From: a virus
DNA: 40,620 bases
Virus record (IMG/VR): IMGVR_UViG_3300045973_000059
Coordinates: 1 to 40,620 of that record
Reading direction: 5' to 3' (one strand)
Shown: positions 1 to 7,509 of the stretch, piece after piece
How positions within the stretch are numbered: position 1 is the stretch's first letter
Layout of the letters: every line of letters begins with the position of its first letter
Program-made: the position numbers and the translations under genes
Notes under the pieces: model-generated
What the model saw: the letters and a program-made list of their open reading frames with translations, nothing else
Database searches by the model: none
What the model was told of the DNA's origin: nothing

Positions 1-102
1 AATCTGCGATGGGGCAAACCGAATAAGGGGTTCCCCACTTGGGTACTCAGCGAAATCGATGATCGTAATACCGCCACCATCACGATAGATGATATTGCTC
101 AT
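1..102 (-). CDS. Partial gene of unknown function (N-terminal 34 residues only)
   Basis: An ATG at 102 opens a frame that stays open to the window edge, so only the N-terminus is visible. It begins MSNIIYRDGGGITIIDFAE and continues with YPSGEPLIRF. The start follows the TAA of the upstream gene directly (TAAATG), which argues for translational coupling. The pattern of an aromatic or Pro residue followed by SGExxxR loosely recalls the N-terminal strand of ribose-phosphate pyrophosphokinases (FxxGExxVR), which some T4-like phages carry. That resemblance is weak over so short a stretch, so no function is assigned. Confidence 0.55.
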   Translation of the reverse strand, partial: MSNIIYRDGGGITIIDFAEYPSGEPLIRFAPSQI

Positions 103-471
103 TTAGGATACCGGAAGAGTTTCGTGGTCATTGGTCTTTTCCATAGTAGTCTGCCACTTCAGTCTACGCTCAAATTCACCCAACTTGATCTTCCACATCT
201 TCTTCACTTTTCGCTTGCGCGTATTCTTCACCATGGCTTTGAGGTTCTTCAGAATCTTCTCATCCTTTTCAAAGGAGATTTCCTGATTGAAGCCACTCTC
301 TCCATCGGCAAAATCAATCTCTACTGGCTCGTTGAAAATGTCACGGGCAAAGAGATTGATATCTTTCTTCTGGAAGAAGTACTTGTCAACGGCACGATAC
401 ACAAGAGCAGGGCTAAAAGCCAATACCACCAGCATCAGTACGATGATGGCATCAATAAAGGTCTTGAGCAT
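103..471 (-). CDS. Small membrane-anchored protein of unknown function
   Basis: A 122-residue protein with one clear hydrophobic segment at about residues 5-25, followed by a charged domain. The C-terminal half is strongly basic and Lys-rich (for example TRKRKVKKMWKIKLGEFERR). By topology it would be an N-terminally anchored inner-membrane protein with a soluble tail, but the orientation is not certain. Its ATG overlaps the stop of the upstream HTH gene by one base (TAATG), and its own stop abuts the next start, so it lies in a coupled run of early-type genes. I recognise no family. Small anchored proteins of this kind in phage early regions often act on the host envelope, which is only a contextual guess. 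Confidence 0.7.
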   Translation of the reverse strand: MLKTFIDAIIVLMLVVLAFSPALVYRAVDKYFFQKKDINLFARDIFNEPVEIDFADGESGFNQEISFEKDEKILKNLKAMVKNTRKRKVKKMWKIKLGEFERRLKWQTTMEKTNDHETLPVS

Positions 472-674
472 TAGCGAGTGTAGTAGTCGTTACGCTGGAA
501 CAGCTTGTAGACTACGGGAAGGCCGATGGTTCCGTGCGTCATGATAAGGTGACCCTTATCGCGCAATTCACACACTCTGGCCCTGAGGTTCGTGATCCCC
601 ATCTTCTGCGCTTCCGTAGAAGTAAGCGATCCATTTCCGTACAACCTCTGCATAATCTTCCTGTACTGAGTCAC
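471..674 (-). CDS. Small helix-turn-helix protein (HTH_39-like)
   Basis: I place the start at a GTG at 674 because a strong Shine-Dalgarno (GGAGG, four bases upstream) precedes it. Longer in-frame starts upstream lack one and would lie deeper inside the overlapping gene at 568-804. The 67-residue product begins VTQYRKIMQRLYG and continues SLTSTEAQKMGITNLRARV then CELRDKGHLI. This is the layout of the small phage winged-helix family PF14090: a helix, an S/T-x-x-E-A turn, a recognition helix with x-x-A-R-V/I-x-E-L-R, and a basic wing. It is probably a DNA-binding regulator. It overlaps the upstream gene by 107 bases in another frame, which is unusual. Its stop overlaps the next start. Confidence 0.6.
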   Translation of the reverse strand: MTQYRKIMQRLYGNGSLTSTEAQKMGITNLRARVCELRDKGHLIMTHGTIGLPVVYKLFQRNDYYTR

Positions 675-804
675 GTTTCCTCCTTGACAAAATTGTTTCT
701 TCACCTTCACGCTCAACCAATGCGAAAATTGCCCCATCACCATAGCACATATAGTCCAGAAACTCTTCCTGTTCTTCATCGCCTGTGCTACAGATTTCGG
801 TCAT
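568..804 (-). CDS. Small acidic protein of unknown function
   Basis: A 78-residue acidic protein starting at an ATG with GAGG about eight bases upstream. It is the first gene behind the promoter-like sequence at 832-860. The N-terminal half is rich in Asp and Glu (GDEEQEEFLDYMCYGDG) and the middle carries a basic patch (SRRKRDS). No family is recognised. Its 3' 107 bases are shared, in another frame, with the HTH gene at 471-674. The Shine-Dalgarno of that gene lies within this one, so both may be translated from one message. Either could be the minor partner. The good start region supports this one. Confidence 0.5.
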   Translation of the reverse strand: MTEICSTGDEEQEEFLDYMCYGDGAIFALVEREGEETILSRRKRDSVQEDYAEVVRKWIAYFYGSAEDGDHEPQGQSV

Positions 805-831
805 CGGTCTGCCCTCAGTTGTTATGTATAT

Positions 832-860
832 AAGCTAACTAGTGGAAACAGGTTTGTCAA
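832..860 (-). promoter_or_regulatory. Candidate sigma-70-type promoter
   Basis: The minus strand has a perfect -35 TTGACA (855-860). Seventeen bases later comes TAGCTT (832-837), a poor -10, and TATATA follows at once. The CCCCTTGACAA context matches the better promoters at 20868-20896 and 21547-21575. It sits immediately upstream of the 568-804 gene and overlaps the stop of the 857-1531 gene. It is weaker than the other two minus-strand examples. Confidence 0.4.
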
Positions 861-1531
861 GGGGTAATCAAACGGGGAGGGACAGAAACTTTTGGAAGCC
901 ACTTCCAAATCTTCTTGAGAAGCACCTTCTTCAAATCTGCCCAATCGGTATTTTTGAAAACCAACTTGTACTTATTGTAAAGGGATATATTGCGTTTGTC
1001 AAGAGTCTTGAACAACTCAACTGGACTTTCTTTCGGGTACTTGTACACCAACTCCATGGCAATGTTCTGGGCGAAGCAATCCACTTCTTCTCGTAGACTC
1101 AAATACTTAATGTTGTCCTTTCGCTTCTTCTGGACGTATGGTGAATAGAGAACGGGAATGTGTTTGGTGTAGAACGTCTTTCCAAACTTCTTGTATTGTG
1201 CCTTGTGAATCAACTCATGCTGAAGCGTTTGGCTGGTCAAAAAAATGACCCGATTGAGTAAGCGGGTGTTCAAAAGAATGCTCTTGCGACGATGATCTAG
1301 GTGAAAGACAATGTCGATCTTCTTCCCCTTTCGATAGTAGGAATAAGACCCAGAAATCTTCATAACCATCGTCTTCTTTAGTGTTTCACGTTTAATGACC
1401 GCTTTCGCATCGTACTGTCCAACGATATCATTCAACATTCGCTTAAAGTGGGACGTAGTCACCGTAGTTCCCCACGACTTGACCAACTCCGACTCCATAA
1501 TATTGGCGTCAATTGCTTTCGCCAAATGCAT
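857..1531 (-). CDS. Putative zinc metalloprotease (HELIH motif)
   Basis: A 224-residue basic protein. Residues 100-112 read SQTLQHELIHKAQ, which contains the gluzincin-type HExxH zinc site (HELIH, residues 105-109). A downstream REEVDCFA (147-154) offers Glu148 or Glu149 as a possible third ligand in the usual spacing range. No signal peptide is seen, so the protein should be cytoplasmic or virion-associated. It starts at an ATG with GGGGAG about eight bases upstream, and a T4-type late box (TATAAATA at 1557-1564) lies 26 bases before the start. That predicts late expression, unlike its replication-gene neighbours. Possible roles are virion maturation or cleavage of a host protein late in infection. 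The motif is seen directly, but protease activity is inferred. Confidence 0.6.
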   Translation of the reverse strand: MHLAKAIDANIMESELVKSWGTTVTTSHFKRMLNDIVGQYDAKAVIKRETLKKTMVMKISGSYSYYRKGKKIDIVFHLDHRRKSILLNTRLLNRVIFLTSQTLQHELIHKAQYKKFGKTFYTKHIPVLYSPYVQKKRKDNIKYLSLREEVDCFAQNIAMELVYKYPKESPVELFKTLDKRNISLYNKYKLVFKNTDWADLKKVLLKKIWKWLPKVSVPPRLITP

Positions 1532-1556
1532 AGGAGGCTCCCCGAAGGTTACCCCC

Positions 1557-1564
1557 TATTTATA
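1557..1564 (-). promoter_or_regulatory. T4-type late promoter box
   Basis: The minus strand carries the exact T4 late consensus TATAAATA between gene 41 and the metalloprotease gene, 26 bases before the ATG at 1531. Late promoters of this type are read by host RNA polymerase carrying gp55, whose gene is at 17890-18450. Confidence 0.75.
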
Positions 1565-1565
1565 C

Positions 1566-2960
1566 CTAACTCACTTTGATCCCTGAGAAATCTTTATCTC
1601 CATACTTGCTTGTCCCATCAGAGAGAACTATCTTTTTGGCATCATTGGCATGTGGGTCTGCCATAATGTCGCGTTGAGCATCCTGTTCAACATCGTACAG
1701 ACGTTGCTTATCCTCATCCAGACCGATAACGAAACGTTTGTTTTTCGTCATTCTCCTGTATCGATTCTTCAATTGCTTCAGGAGGATTTGACCTAGCCTG
1801 TCCAACTCATCTGTCCTGATAAGGGCAAGCTGAAGGTCAGCGATGGCTGGAAGGCTGATAGCTTCTGCCGTGTCTGTCATCGTTGGGTCAGAGGAATCAA
1901 TACCGCTACGGGTCAACTGTGCGCCTGACCACATGGCCACCTTCTGTTCCTTGGCCAGCCCTCTCAATTCCTTGGAGACTTCCTTCATGTACGAATTGGT
2001 GTTCTCAGAAGACTTCAAGTTTTGGCTGGCAACGATACCAATGTAATCCACGAATACCACATCAGCCGTAAAGTTCTGCTTCGTCTTCAACTCGCTCATC
2101 AAAGCACGGAAGTGACCAGCATGTGCGCCACCCGTTGGGAATTCCTTGATGATCAATCGTCCCTCAGACTTGCTCTTGATCTTCTCAATGCGGCTCATGA
2201 ACATGGACTTGGGTAACGTGGGTAGATCGTCTACCGCCACATTCATTAGGTTGGCATCGATACGTTCACAGATTTCCTCTTCACCCATTTCCAAGGTGAT
2301 GTACAGCACATTGTACCCCTGACTCTTGTAGGCGGCGGCAAGGTGACACATTACCATTGTCTTACCAACGTGAATACCAGCAATGATAAGGTTCAAGGTC
2401 TTACGCTTGACACCACCACGGGTAATAAGATTGAGCATAGCCAAGTCTGATTGGATGCGTGTCTCACTGTTGGTGTAGTACTCGTAACGAGCCTCTGCAT
2501 CATTGATGTAGTCATGACCCACACTGTTATCGAACCCCACTGCCAAAGCATCCTGAAGCAAGCTTGGAAGGGCATCCTTCTTCATCTTGGGGTCAAGTCC
2601 ATCGATGATCTTAATGGAACGCTTGACAGCATTGTAGACAGCCTTCTCCTTACAAAACTTCTCGGTTTCATCTACCAAGAAATCTAACGGAGTTTCAGTC
2701 TTTGTCTTACATTCTTCCAAGGTGGCAATGATTTCATTGTATTCTCCCTCCTTCAGGTTTGTCTCCTTCTGGACAAGAACCGTCAATGCCTCAACAGTCG
2801 GGGGAACATGATACTGATTTTCGAAATTGATAATGTGTTCAATGATCTTCTTGTCCCCAGAACTAGCAAAGTATTCCAAGTTCATGAAAGGAAGAACCTT
2901 CCGCATATACTTCTCATCATGCAACAAGTGAGTGATGATGAGCGTTTCCATACTAACCAT
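1566..2960 (-). CDS. 41: Replicative DNA helicase, T4 gp41 / DnaB family
   Basis: This 464-residue protein is the hexameric 5'-3' helicase of the phage primosome. Residues 1-160 form the DnaB-like N-terminal region. The RecA-like domain has Walker A GIHVGKT at 195-201, closely matching T4 gp41. It is followed by NVLYITLEMGEEEICERIDANL, which contains the conserved catalytic Glu region. Walker B is VVFVDYIG at 301-308, and the later KEQKVAMWSGAQLTRSG segment matches DnaB motif H3. Length is close to the T4 protein (475). The ATG overlaps the upstream stop (TAATG). A second ATG three codons in is possible. In T4 the helicase works with gp61 primase and gp59 loader, neither of which is in the window. 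Confidence 0.96.
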   Translation of the reverse strand: MVSMETLIITHLLHDEKYMRKVLPFMNLEYFASSGDKKIIEHIINFENQYHVPPTVEALTVLVQKETNLKEGEYNEIIATLEECKTKTETPLDFLVDETEKFCKEKAVYNAVKRSIKIIDGLDPKMKKDALPSLLQDALAVGFDNSVGHDYINDAEARYEYYTNSETRIQSDLAMLNLITRGGVKRKTLNLIIAGIHVGKTMVMCHLAAAYKSQGYNVLYITLEMGEEEICERIDANLMNVAVDDLPTLPKSMFMSRIEKIKSKSEGRLIIKEFPTGGAHAGHFRALMSELKTKQNFTADVVFVDYIGIVASQNLKSSENTNSYMKEVSKELRGLAKEQKVAMWSGAQLTRSGIDSSDPTMTDTAEAISLPAIADLQLALIRTDELDRLGQILLKQLKNRYRRMTKNKRFVIGLDEDKQRLYDVEQDAQRDIMADPHANDAKKIVLSDGTSKYGDKDFSGIKVS

Positions 2961-3403
2961 TAGTCAGTCTCCGATTTTTGAACGAACTCTTCAGGATGAA
3001 ACTCGTCTGGTACTGTGGTATCTAGTTCATCAAATACTTTCTCCGAAGGATCGTCCGTCACATCCTTGGAAATAGCATCTGCGGTCTGCACAAGAATTTC
3101 CCGAAGGATTTCCCATAGCACTGCCTCAAAGTCCTTCTGGATGACCTTGGGTAAGCGTGGAGGGGAATATAGCACATCGTAGTCGAAAGTCAAGTGGTAG
3201 GTATCATCTTCATCGTCAATGCCCTTGTTCTGGACTTTGGTGTAGGTAAACTCTACCCCCTTGAACTCCCCCGCATCAATTCGAATGAAGAAATTGGTGG
3301 TAATCCCTTTGGCCAAATGCTTCTCTGGGCCATGCACACTGTAGGCTGGCCCCTCGTACTTGTACTCCACCACTTCAATATCATCTGGCATCTTGTATGT
3401 CAT
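2960..3403 (-). CDS. Conserved-looking phage protein of unknown function
   Basis: A 147-residue acidic protein. I choose the ATG at 3403 (MTYKMPDDIEVVEYKYEGP) because GGGGGAG lies just upstream. The longer frame starting at 3442 has no such site and would overlap the previous gene further. The sequence alternates short beta-like strands (FFIRIDAGEFKGVEFTYTKV, TYHLTFDYDVLY) and ends in an acidic tail with DDPSEKVFDELDTTVPDE. No family is recognised. It lies between uvsX and 41 and overlaps both flanking genes slightly, so it is co-expressed with the recombination and helicase genes. A role as an accessory replication factor is possible but unsupported by motif. Confidence 0.75.
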   Translation of the reverse strand: MTYKMPDDIEVVEYKYEGPAYSVHGPEKHLAKGITTNFFIRIDAGEFKGVEFTYTKVQNKGIDDEDDTYHLTFDYDVLYSPPRLPKVIQKDFEAVLWEILREILVQTADAISKDVTDDPSEKVFDELDTTVPDEFHPEEFVQKSETD

Positions 3404-3680
3404 ATCTCCCCCATATTGTTCCTTCTTCATGATTATCCACAATTGTCAATTCATCGATTCTCTCACCACTAAAAACAGAAGGCCCATACCCCTCAAAATC
3501 AACTCTGAAAACAGAAATAACTACACCAGTATGGGGTTTCATAATTCCAAGTTTGGTTACCACACCAACCGTATTAGCTGGAATTGGCGTCATCAAAGTG
3601 AAATCACTCGGATCATATCTTGCTAAGATGAGATTATTTGTTACCTTGGTTCCTTCATGAAACACTCTTGACAGAGGCAT
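3381..3680 (-). CDS. Small protein of unknown function between uvsX and 41
   Basis: A 99-residue protein that looks mostly beta-stranded (GVVTKLGIMKPHTGVVISVF, then RVDFEGYGPSVFSGERIDEL). It starts at an ATG inside the 3' end of the preceding gene and overlaps the next gene by 23 bases. The coding sequence is visibly richer in A and T than uvsX and gene 41 on either side, which hints at later acquisition. No catalytic motif, signal peptide or membrane segment is visible. The compact beta pattern would suit a small OB-like or SH3-like fold, but that is a guess. Confidence 0.65.
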   Translation of the reverse strand: MPLSRVFHEGTKVTNNLILARYDPSDFTLMTPIPANTVGVVTKLGIMKPHTGVVISVFRVDFEGYGPSVFSGERIDELTIVDNHEEGTIWGRYDIQDAR

Positions 3681-3876
3681 CTTTTTCCTCCTGAATTTCT
3701 AACGGTTTCGTTGCAATCATGATGTTCCCTTCAACGTCAGGCTCTCCGGGTTCTTTGTTGTACTTGTCCTGAAAAGCCTTTGCCGCCACTTCGTTCTGAA
3801 AGATTACCGTGTCTTCAAGACGCCGATTCCACCCAAAGGAATCGGATTCAATAATCTGTACTTGGAACTTAGGCAT
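3655..3876 (-). CDS. Small protein of unknown function downstream of uvsX
   Basis: A 73-residue protein beginning MPKFQVQIIESDSFGWNRRL. Its pattern is a beta strand, then TVIFQNEVAAKAFQDKYNKE as a probable helix, then GNIMIATKPLEI. That is a small alpha/beta layout common among short T4-phage proteins of unknown role. Its start overlaps the end of uvsX by eight bases and its end overlaps the following gene by 26, so it is translationally linked to uvsX. No motif allows a functional call. Confidence 0.65.
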   Translation of the reverse strand: MPKFQVQIIESDSFGWNRRLEDTVIFQNEVAAKAFQDKYNKEPGEPDVEGNIMIATKPLEIQEEKDASVKSVS

Positions 3877-4927
3877 TTTTCATGTCCTCTTCAATTTCTT
3901 CATCAGTAATGTCTCTGATGATTTCACCCTTGGCAAGACGGAACTTGTTCTCAACGAAATCCACGAAACTCTGATTGTCCAAAATGGGAAGCCAAAAAGC
4001 GGCACTGTTGGTGTCTGCTTCACGGAAGCTCTTCCCTTCCTTTCCAGCCACCTGATACCAACCCTGCTTGGGCTTGATCACATGACCACTCTCCAAGGCC
4101 AACTCAAGCAAGCCCGACCACATGTTGATACCGCCATCAAAGGTTACCGCAATTTCCACCTTCAACTTCTCACGAACGAAGCGAGACTTCTCCACGTTGA
4201 TAACGAAGTTGTACCCCTCAATTTCCTTTGTAGCTTCGTTCTTCTCCTGATTACGACCAATAAAGAAGATATCATTTGCCCCGTAGTAGTATCCGGTTCC
4301 ACCACTCAAGATTTGCTTGCTGTACATTTCCAGCGTCTTGTAGGTATGTCCTGCGCTGATCATCGGAATGTCCTTCGCATTCAATTGCATGACAATCATA
4401 CGGAACAAGCTCTTGAGTTTCTTGGCACGTTGCATGTCTGCCTTGTCTTCTCCCTTCAACGCATCTTCAATTTCCTTCTTGGATGCCATGTTTCCAAAGG
4501 AGTCTACAAGCACAATCACATGATCTTCCGGTTTGATTTCCTGAAGCTGTGTCATGCAATCGTGAATCATTTCTTCAATGTTGAAGATTGGCGTATGAAT
4601 GACCTTCTCCATCGGAATACCAAAGGTCTTGAAATAGTCCTGAGGCGCACCAAACTCGGTATCATAGAAGAGGATGATTCCATCAGGATACTTGTCTAAG
4701 AAGGCTCGACCACACAGCATGAGGAATGCCGTCTTGAAGTGCTTGGACTCGCCAGCAAAGACCGTGTGGCCTCTGGTGATGCCACCCTTGAAAGACCCCG
4801 ACATAACCAAATTCACCACAGGAACCAACGTCGGAGCAAAATCCTTTTGCTTGAACATCTGCGAATCCGCAATCGTGTCTGTGTAATCACTTGTGCTATT
4901 CTTCAACAACCGTTCGATCAAACCCAT
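3869..4927 (-). CDS. uvsX: UvsX RecA-like recombinase
   Basis: This 352-residue protein is the strand-exchange recombinase of T4-type phages. It forms filaments on single-stranded DNA during recombination-dependent replication and repair. Walker A is the UvsX-type GESKHFKT (59-66; T4 has GPSKSFKS). LFYDTEFGAP follows at 86-95. Walker B and switch region VIVLVDSFGNMASKKEIEDA spans 137-156 and is nearly the T4 sequence. Further matches are AGHTYKTLEMYSKQILSGGT and NVEKSRFVREK. The C-terminus is acidic, as in UvsX and RecA. It lies two bases after gene 43, so it is in the polymerase operon. Its partner UvsY is encoded at 20401-20838. Confidence 0.97.
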   Translation of the reverse strand: MGLIERLLKNSTSDYTDTIADSQMFKQKDFAPTLVPVVNLVMSGSFKGGITRGHTVFAGESKHFKTAFLMLCGRAFLDKYPDGIILFYDTEFGAPQDYFKTFGIPMEKVIHTPIFNIEEMIHDCMTQLQEIKPEDHVIVLVDSFGNMASKKEIEDALKGEDKADMQRAKKLKSLFRMIVMQLNAKDIPMISAGHTYKTLEMYSKQILSGGTGYYYGANDIFFIGRNQEKNEATKEIEGYNFVINVEKSRFVREKLKVEIAVTFDGGINMWSGLLELALESGHVIKPKQGWYQVAGKEGKSFREADTNSAAFWLPILDNQSFVDFVENKFRLAKGEIIRDITDEEIEEDMKNA

Positions 4928-4928
4928 G

Positions 4929-7436
4929 TCAATCTCCTAGTAGAAAGTCTAATGTGGCCCGTGGCCGCGCATCCCAACCGATAACAGATAATGTAGAAGT
5001 AATTGGCCGTTCAAAAGTGTTTTCGAACATCTTCGGGTAGTCAATATACCGTTCCAATCCAAACTCCTTTGGCAAAGTTCCCACAAACCCGATGATGTTT
5101 TCCCCAATCGGATTGGGTTCTCGTAAGTACACAAACTTGATCTTGTCGCCACTTTGAATCTCTTCATAGCGATCCTGCAACCCCCTTTCCTTCACCAAGT
5201 AATTGAACATTAAGGCGGCACGAACATGGATGGGTGTTCCCTTCGCGTAGATATTGATTGCCCGCCCATACTTCTCAATGTCATTCACTCCCCGTGGAAA
5301 TGAAATCTGTTCCACAGACATTTGTTTGAATTCCTTCTCAAACTCCTTAATGAACTTCTGCAAGGTGATCTGATCCCCATTGAGGCAAATTCTCAACGCT
5401 TCCTTCAACTTCTTTCGAACCACTTCAGGAGTTGAACTTCGATTGGACTCCATGCCAGTAATCTTGATCTTGGGAGGATCATAGCGCACCCCCTCAGAAT
5501 CATAAACGTTCAAGACGTACTTTTTCTTGGCGGCTGTCCAGATACCCGTGTTGGCAATGACTTCCCGCTTGAAGAACATCTTCTTCTGGAAGGAGTTAGT
5601 ATCCTTGAAGATTTTGTCAGTGATCTTTCGGATGGCATCTTGCATCTTCTCTTCAACTACCTTATCTAACAACCCCACAATCTCTTCATTACTCTTTCCC
5701 GCAAAGTACTTCGTCACCATCGGCTCGAAAGTAATGTAACAACTGTCTGTGTCACTGTAGAACACATAGTCGTAACCTGTCGTTCCGATCAGTTTATTTA
5801 GGTAGTCATTAAGCCCATTTGCAACGCTTCGAATAACATATTGCCCTGTTTTTGTGACCGCTTCAGCAATGTTGGCGTCATAGAAACGGAAGTATTCATT
5901 AGCCAAGGCACCGTACAGAGAATTCAACTGAATCTTCTTGGCCATCTGAATGTTGTTGTACTTTGACATATCCTTAAGCAACTGCGGATCATGTGTTTTC
6001 TCGTAGAGCTTCTGGGCTTCGATATACTTCTTCTTGTAGTACACACGCTCAGAAAAAATCTTCTCAATGATTTGAGGGAAGATGCCCTTGAATTCCTTTG
6101 TGTACATCGTCCCGTTTGCCGCCAAGCACACATCATATTCCAACTCTGGAATATCACCCTTCAACATCTTGTCTACCGTAACGTCTGAGAGCATTCCCCG
6201 ATAGGTTTCAGGAGACATGTTCCACTGCATCATAACAGACGGATACTCCGAAGTGGCATCAAAATTGATGATCCAGTTGTATCGTGCTGGCTTTGGGAGT
6301 TTAACATACCCACCCTCAATCTGACGGACTACAAGATTCTTGGGACGTTGTGGTACCGCAATGTTTTTCTCCATCAAGAAGTCAGTGAGAATGCAATCCC
6401 AAAGTCGCACTGCATGGTACACATCCACATAGTTACAACGAGAGTCATACGCCATAGTAATGGCCATGTCAATCAAACCCATCTTCATTTCAAGCTCATC
6501 GACCAGCAATGTGTCAACAACATTGTACTCAACGAAAAGATTCCAATCCTTGGCGTAGAATTCCTTGTAGGTGTCGTAAGGATTCTCAAGCTTCTGCCTT
6601 CCCAACTCCTGCTTGGCAATGTAATCCAACTTGTAGCTTTCCTGTACATTGTAGGTACCAAACTTCTTGTACAAGTCTAGGTAATCCAAGCTGGCGATAC
6701 CCACGATATCATAGTTTTGGACTTCACGACTGTTGATGAAAATGATGCGTTCTCTTACATTTCTCCATGGAGAAATATCCAAGATTTCGTTTTCGTTGAG
6801 AATCTTGTTTCCACGGTTGATCAAGTATGGCAAGTCGAAGTTTTGACTGTTCCAACCAGTGACCACATCGGGAAAGTTGGTCACCCAATGGCGCAGGAAC
6901 GTTCGAAACATTTCCGGCTCGTCCCTGCAATAGACGTAAGTGTACTTTGCTGGATCGAAATGCCTGATAGTGGCCACATCAAATGGCTTGGTACCAAAGG
7001 TGATAGTTTCCTTGGATATCTTATCACGCAACGTAATCAAGAGAACCTTTTCATCAGCCTTGCGGGGGTCTGGAAATCCATTCTCAGACTCAACCTCAAT
7101 GTCCAGTGAGCATATCCGGATGGATGCTAGATCGAAATCTACTCCATTTGGGTACGTTTCTGAAATATACTGGTATGCAAAAGACGTATTCCCATAAATG
7201 GGAAAATCAGTTACATCCTCGTATTGCTTGACGAAATCCTTGGCTTCGTTAATATCACCCAACTTGATGGGTTCAATATTACGGCCCCTAAGGTTCTTGT
7301 ACTTGCTCTCTTTGGTACTGTTCACAAAGAGCGTCGGACGGAAGGGAACCTTGTCCTGAATGTGCCGACCATTTTCGATACTTCGCACAAGGAGATTTTT
7401 CCCGTGCTGAACAACACTGGTGTAGAACTTCTTCAT
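4929..7436 (-). CDS. 43: Family B DNA polymerase, T4 gp43
   Basis: An 835-residue replicative polymerase with proofreading exonuclease (T4 gp43 has 898). Exo I is LDIEVES (D112, E114), Exo II NSQNFDLP (196-203) and Exo III YNVVD (304-308). Polymerase motif A is NFDATSEYPSVMMQWNMSPE (391-410) with D393. Motif B is KKIQLNSLYGA (500-510) and motif C is YSDTDS (560-565). The AAKKKYVLNVYDSEG block also matches gp43. In motif A the residue that is Leu in T4 (SLYPS) is Glu here (SEYPS). The C-terminus TLDFLLGD is a plausible sliding-clamp contact. It is the first gene behind the sigma-70-type promoter at 7478-7506, and uvsX follows two bases after its stop. Confidence 0.98.
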   Translation of the reverse strand: MKKFYTSVVQHGKNLLVRSIENGRHIQDKVPFRPTLFVNSTKESKYKNLRGRNIEPIKLGDINEAKDFVKQYEDVTDFPIYGNTSFAYQYISETYPNGVDFDLASIRICSLDIEVESENGFPDPRKADEKVLLITLRDKISKETITFGTKPFDVATIRHFDPAKYTYVYCRDEPEMFRTFLRHWVTNFPDVVTGWNSQNFDLPYLINRGNKILNENEILDISPWRNVRERIIFINSREVQNYDIVGIASLDYLDLYKKFGTYNVQESYKLDYIAKQELGRQKLENPYDTYKEFYAKDWNLFVEYNVVDTLLVDELEMKMGLIDMAITMAYDSRCNYVDVYHAVRLWDCILTDFLMEKNIAVPQRPKNLVVRQIEGGYVKLPKPARYNWIINFDATSEYPSVMMQWNMSPETYRGMLSDVTVDKMLKGDIPELEYDVCLAANGTMYTKEFKGIFPQIIEKIFSERVYYKKKYIEAQKLYEKTHDPQLLKDMSKYNNIQMAKKIQLNSLYGALANEYFRFYDANIAEAVTKTGQYVIRSVANGLNDYLNKLIGTTGYDYVFYSDTDSCYITFEPMVTKYFAGKSNEEIVGLLDKVVEEKMQDAIRKITDKIFKDTNSFQKKMFFKREVIANTGIWTAAKKKYVLNVYDSEGVRYDPPKIKITGMESNRSSTPEVVRKKLKEALRICLNGDQITLQKFIKEFEKEFKQMSVEQISFPRGVNDIEKYGRAINIYAKGTPIHVRAALMFNYLVKERGLQDRYEEIQSGDKIKFVYLREPNPIGENIIGFVGTLPKEFGLERYIDYPKMFENTFERPITSTLSVIGWDARPRATLDFLLGD

Positions 7437-7477
7437 TCACTCGCCTCGGAGCTTGAATGTGATTACTGCCATGATGT

Positions 7478-7506
7478 AATGTAGGGCATTCCCCTACGTT
7501 TGTCAA
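7478..7506 (-). promoter_or_regulatory. Sigma-70-type promoter for the 43-uvsX-41 operon
   Basis: The minus strand has TTGACA (7501-7506), a 17-base spacer and TACATT (7478-7483), placed about 40 bases before the gene 43 ATG. The spacer and -10 contain an inverted repeat, GTAGGG (7481-7486) with CCCTAC (7492-7497), which could be an operator. This promoter lets the polymerase be transcribed by unmodified host RNA polymerase early in infection. Confidence 0.75.
7481..7497. repeat. Inverted repeat overlapping the gene 43 promoter
   Basis: Six-base arms GTAGGG and CCCTAC are separated by five bases and cover the promoter spacer and half of the -10 box. A related GTAGGG/CCCTA pair lies beside the uvsY promoter at about 20904-20921. 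A repressor site is a reasonable inference, but no cognate protein is identified. Confidence 0.4.
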
Positions 7507-7509
7507 CCC

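Noticed and set aside
1-102. Firm call of ribose-phosphate pyrophosphokinase for the partial gene
   Set aside because: Only 34 residues are visible and the match is to a short, loose pattern.
3809-4699. Plus-strand open frame of 296 codons
   Set aside because: It is the antisense of uvsX, has no ribosome site or recognisable domain, and exists because the codon usage of uvsX leaves that frame open.
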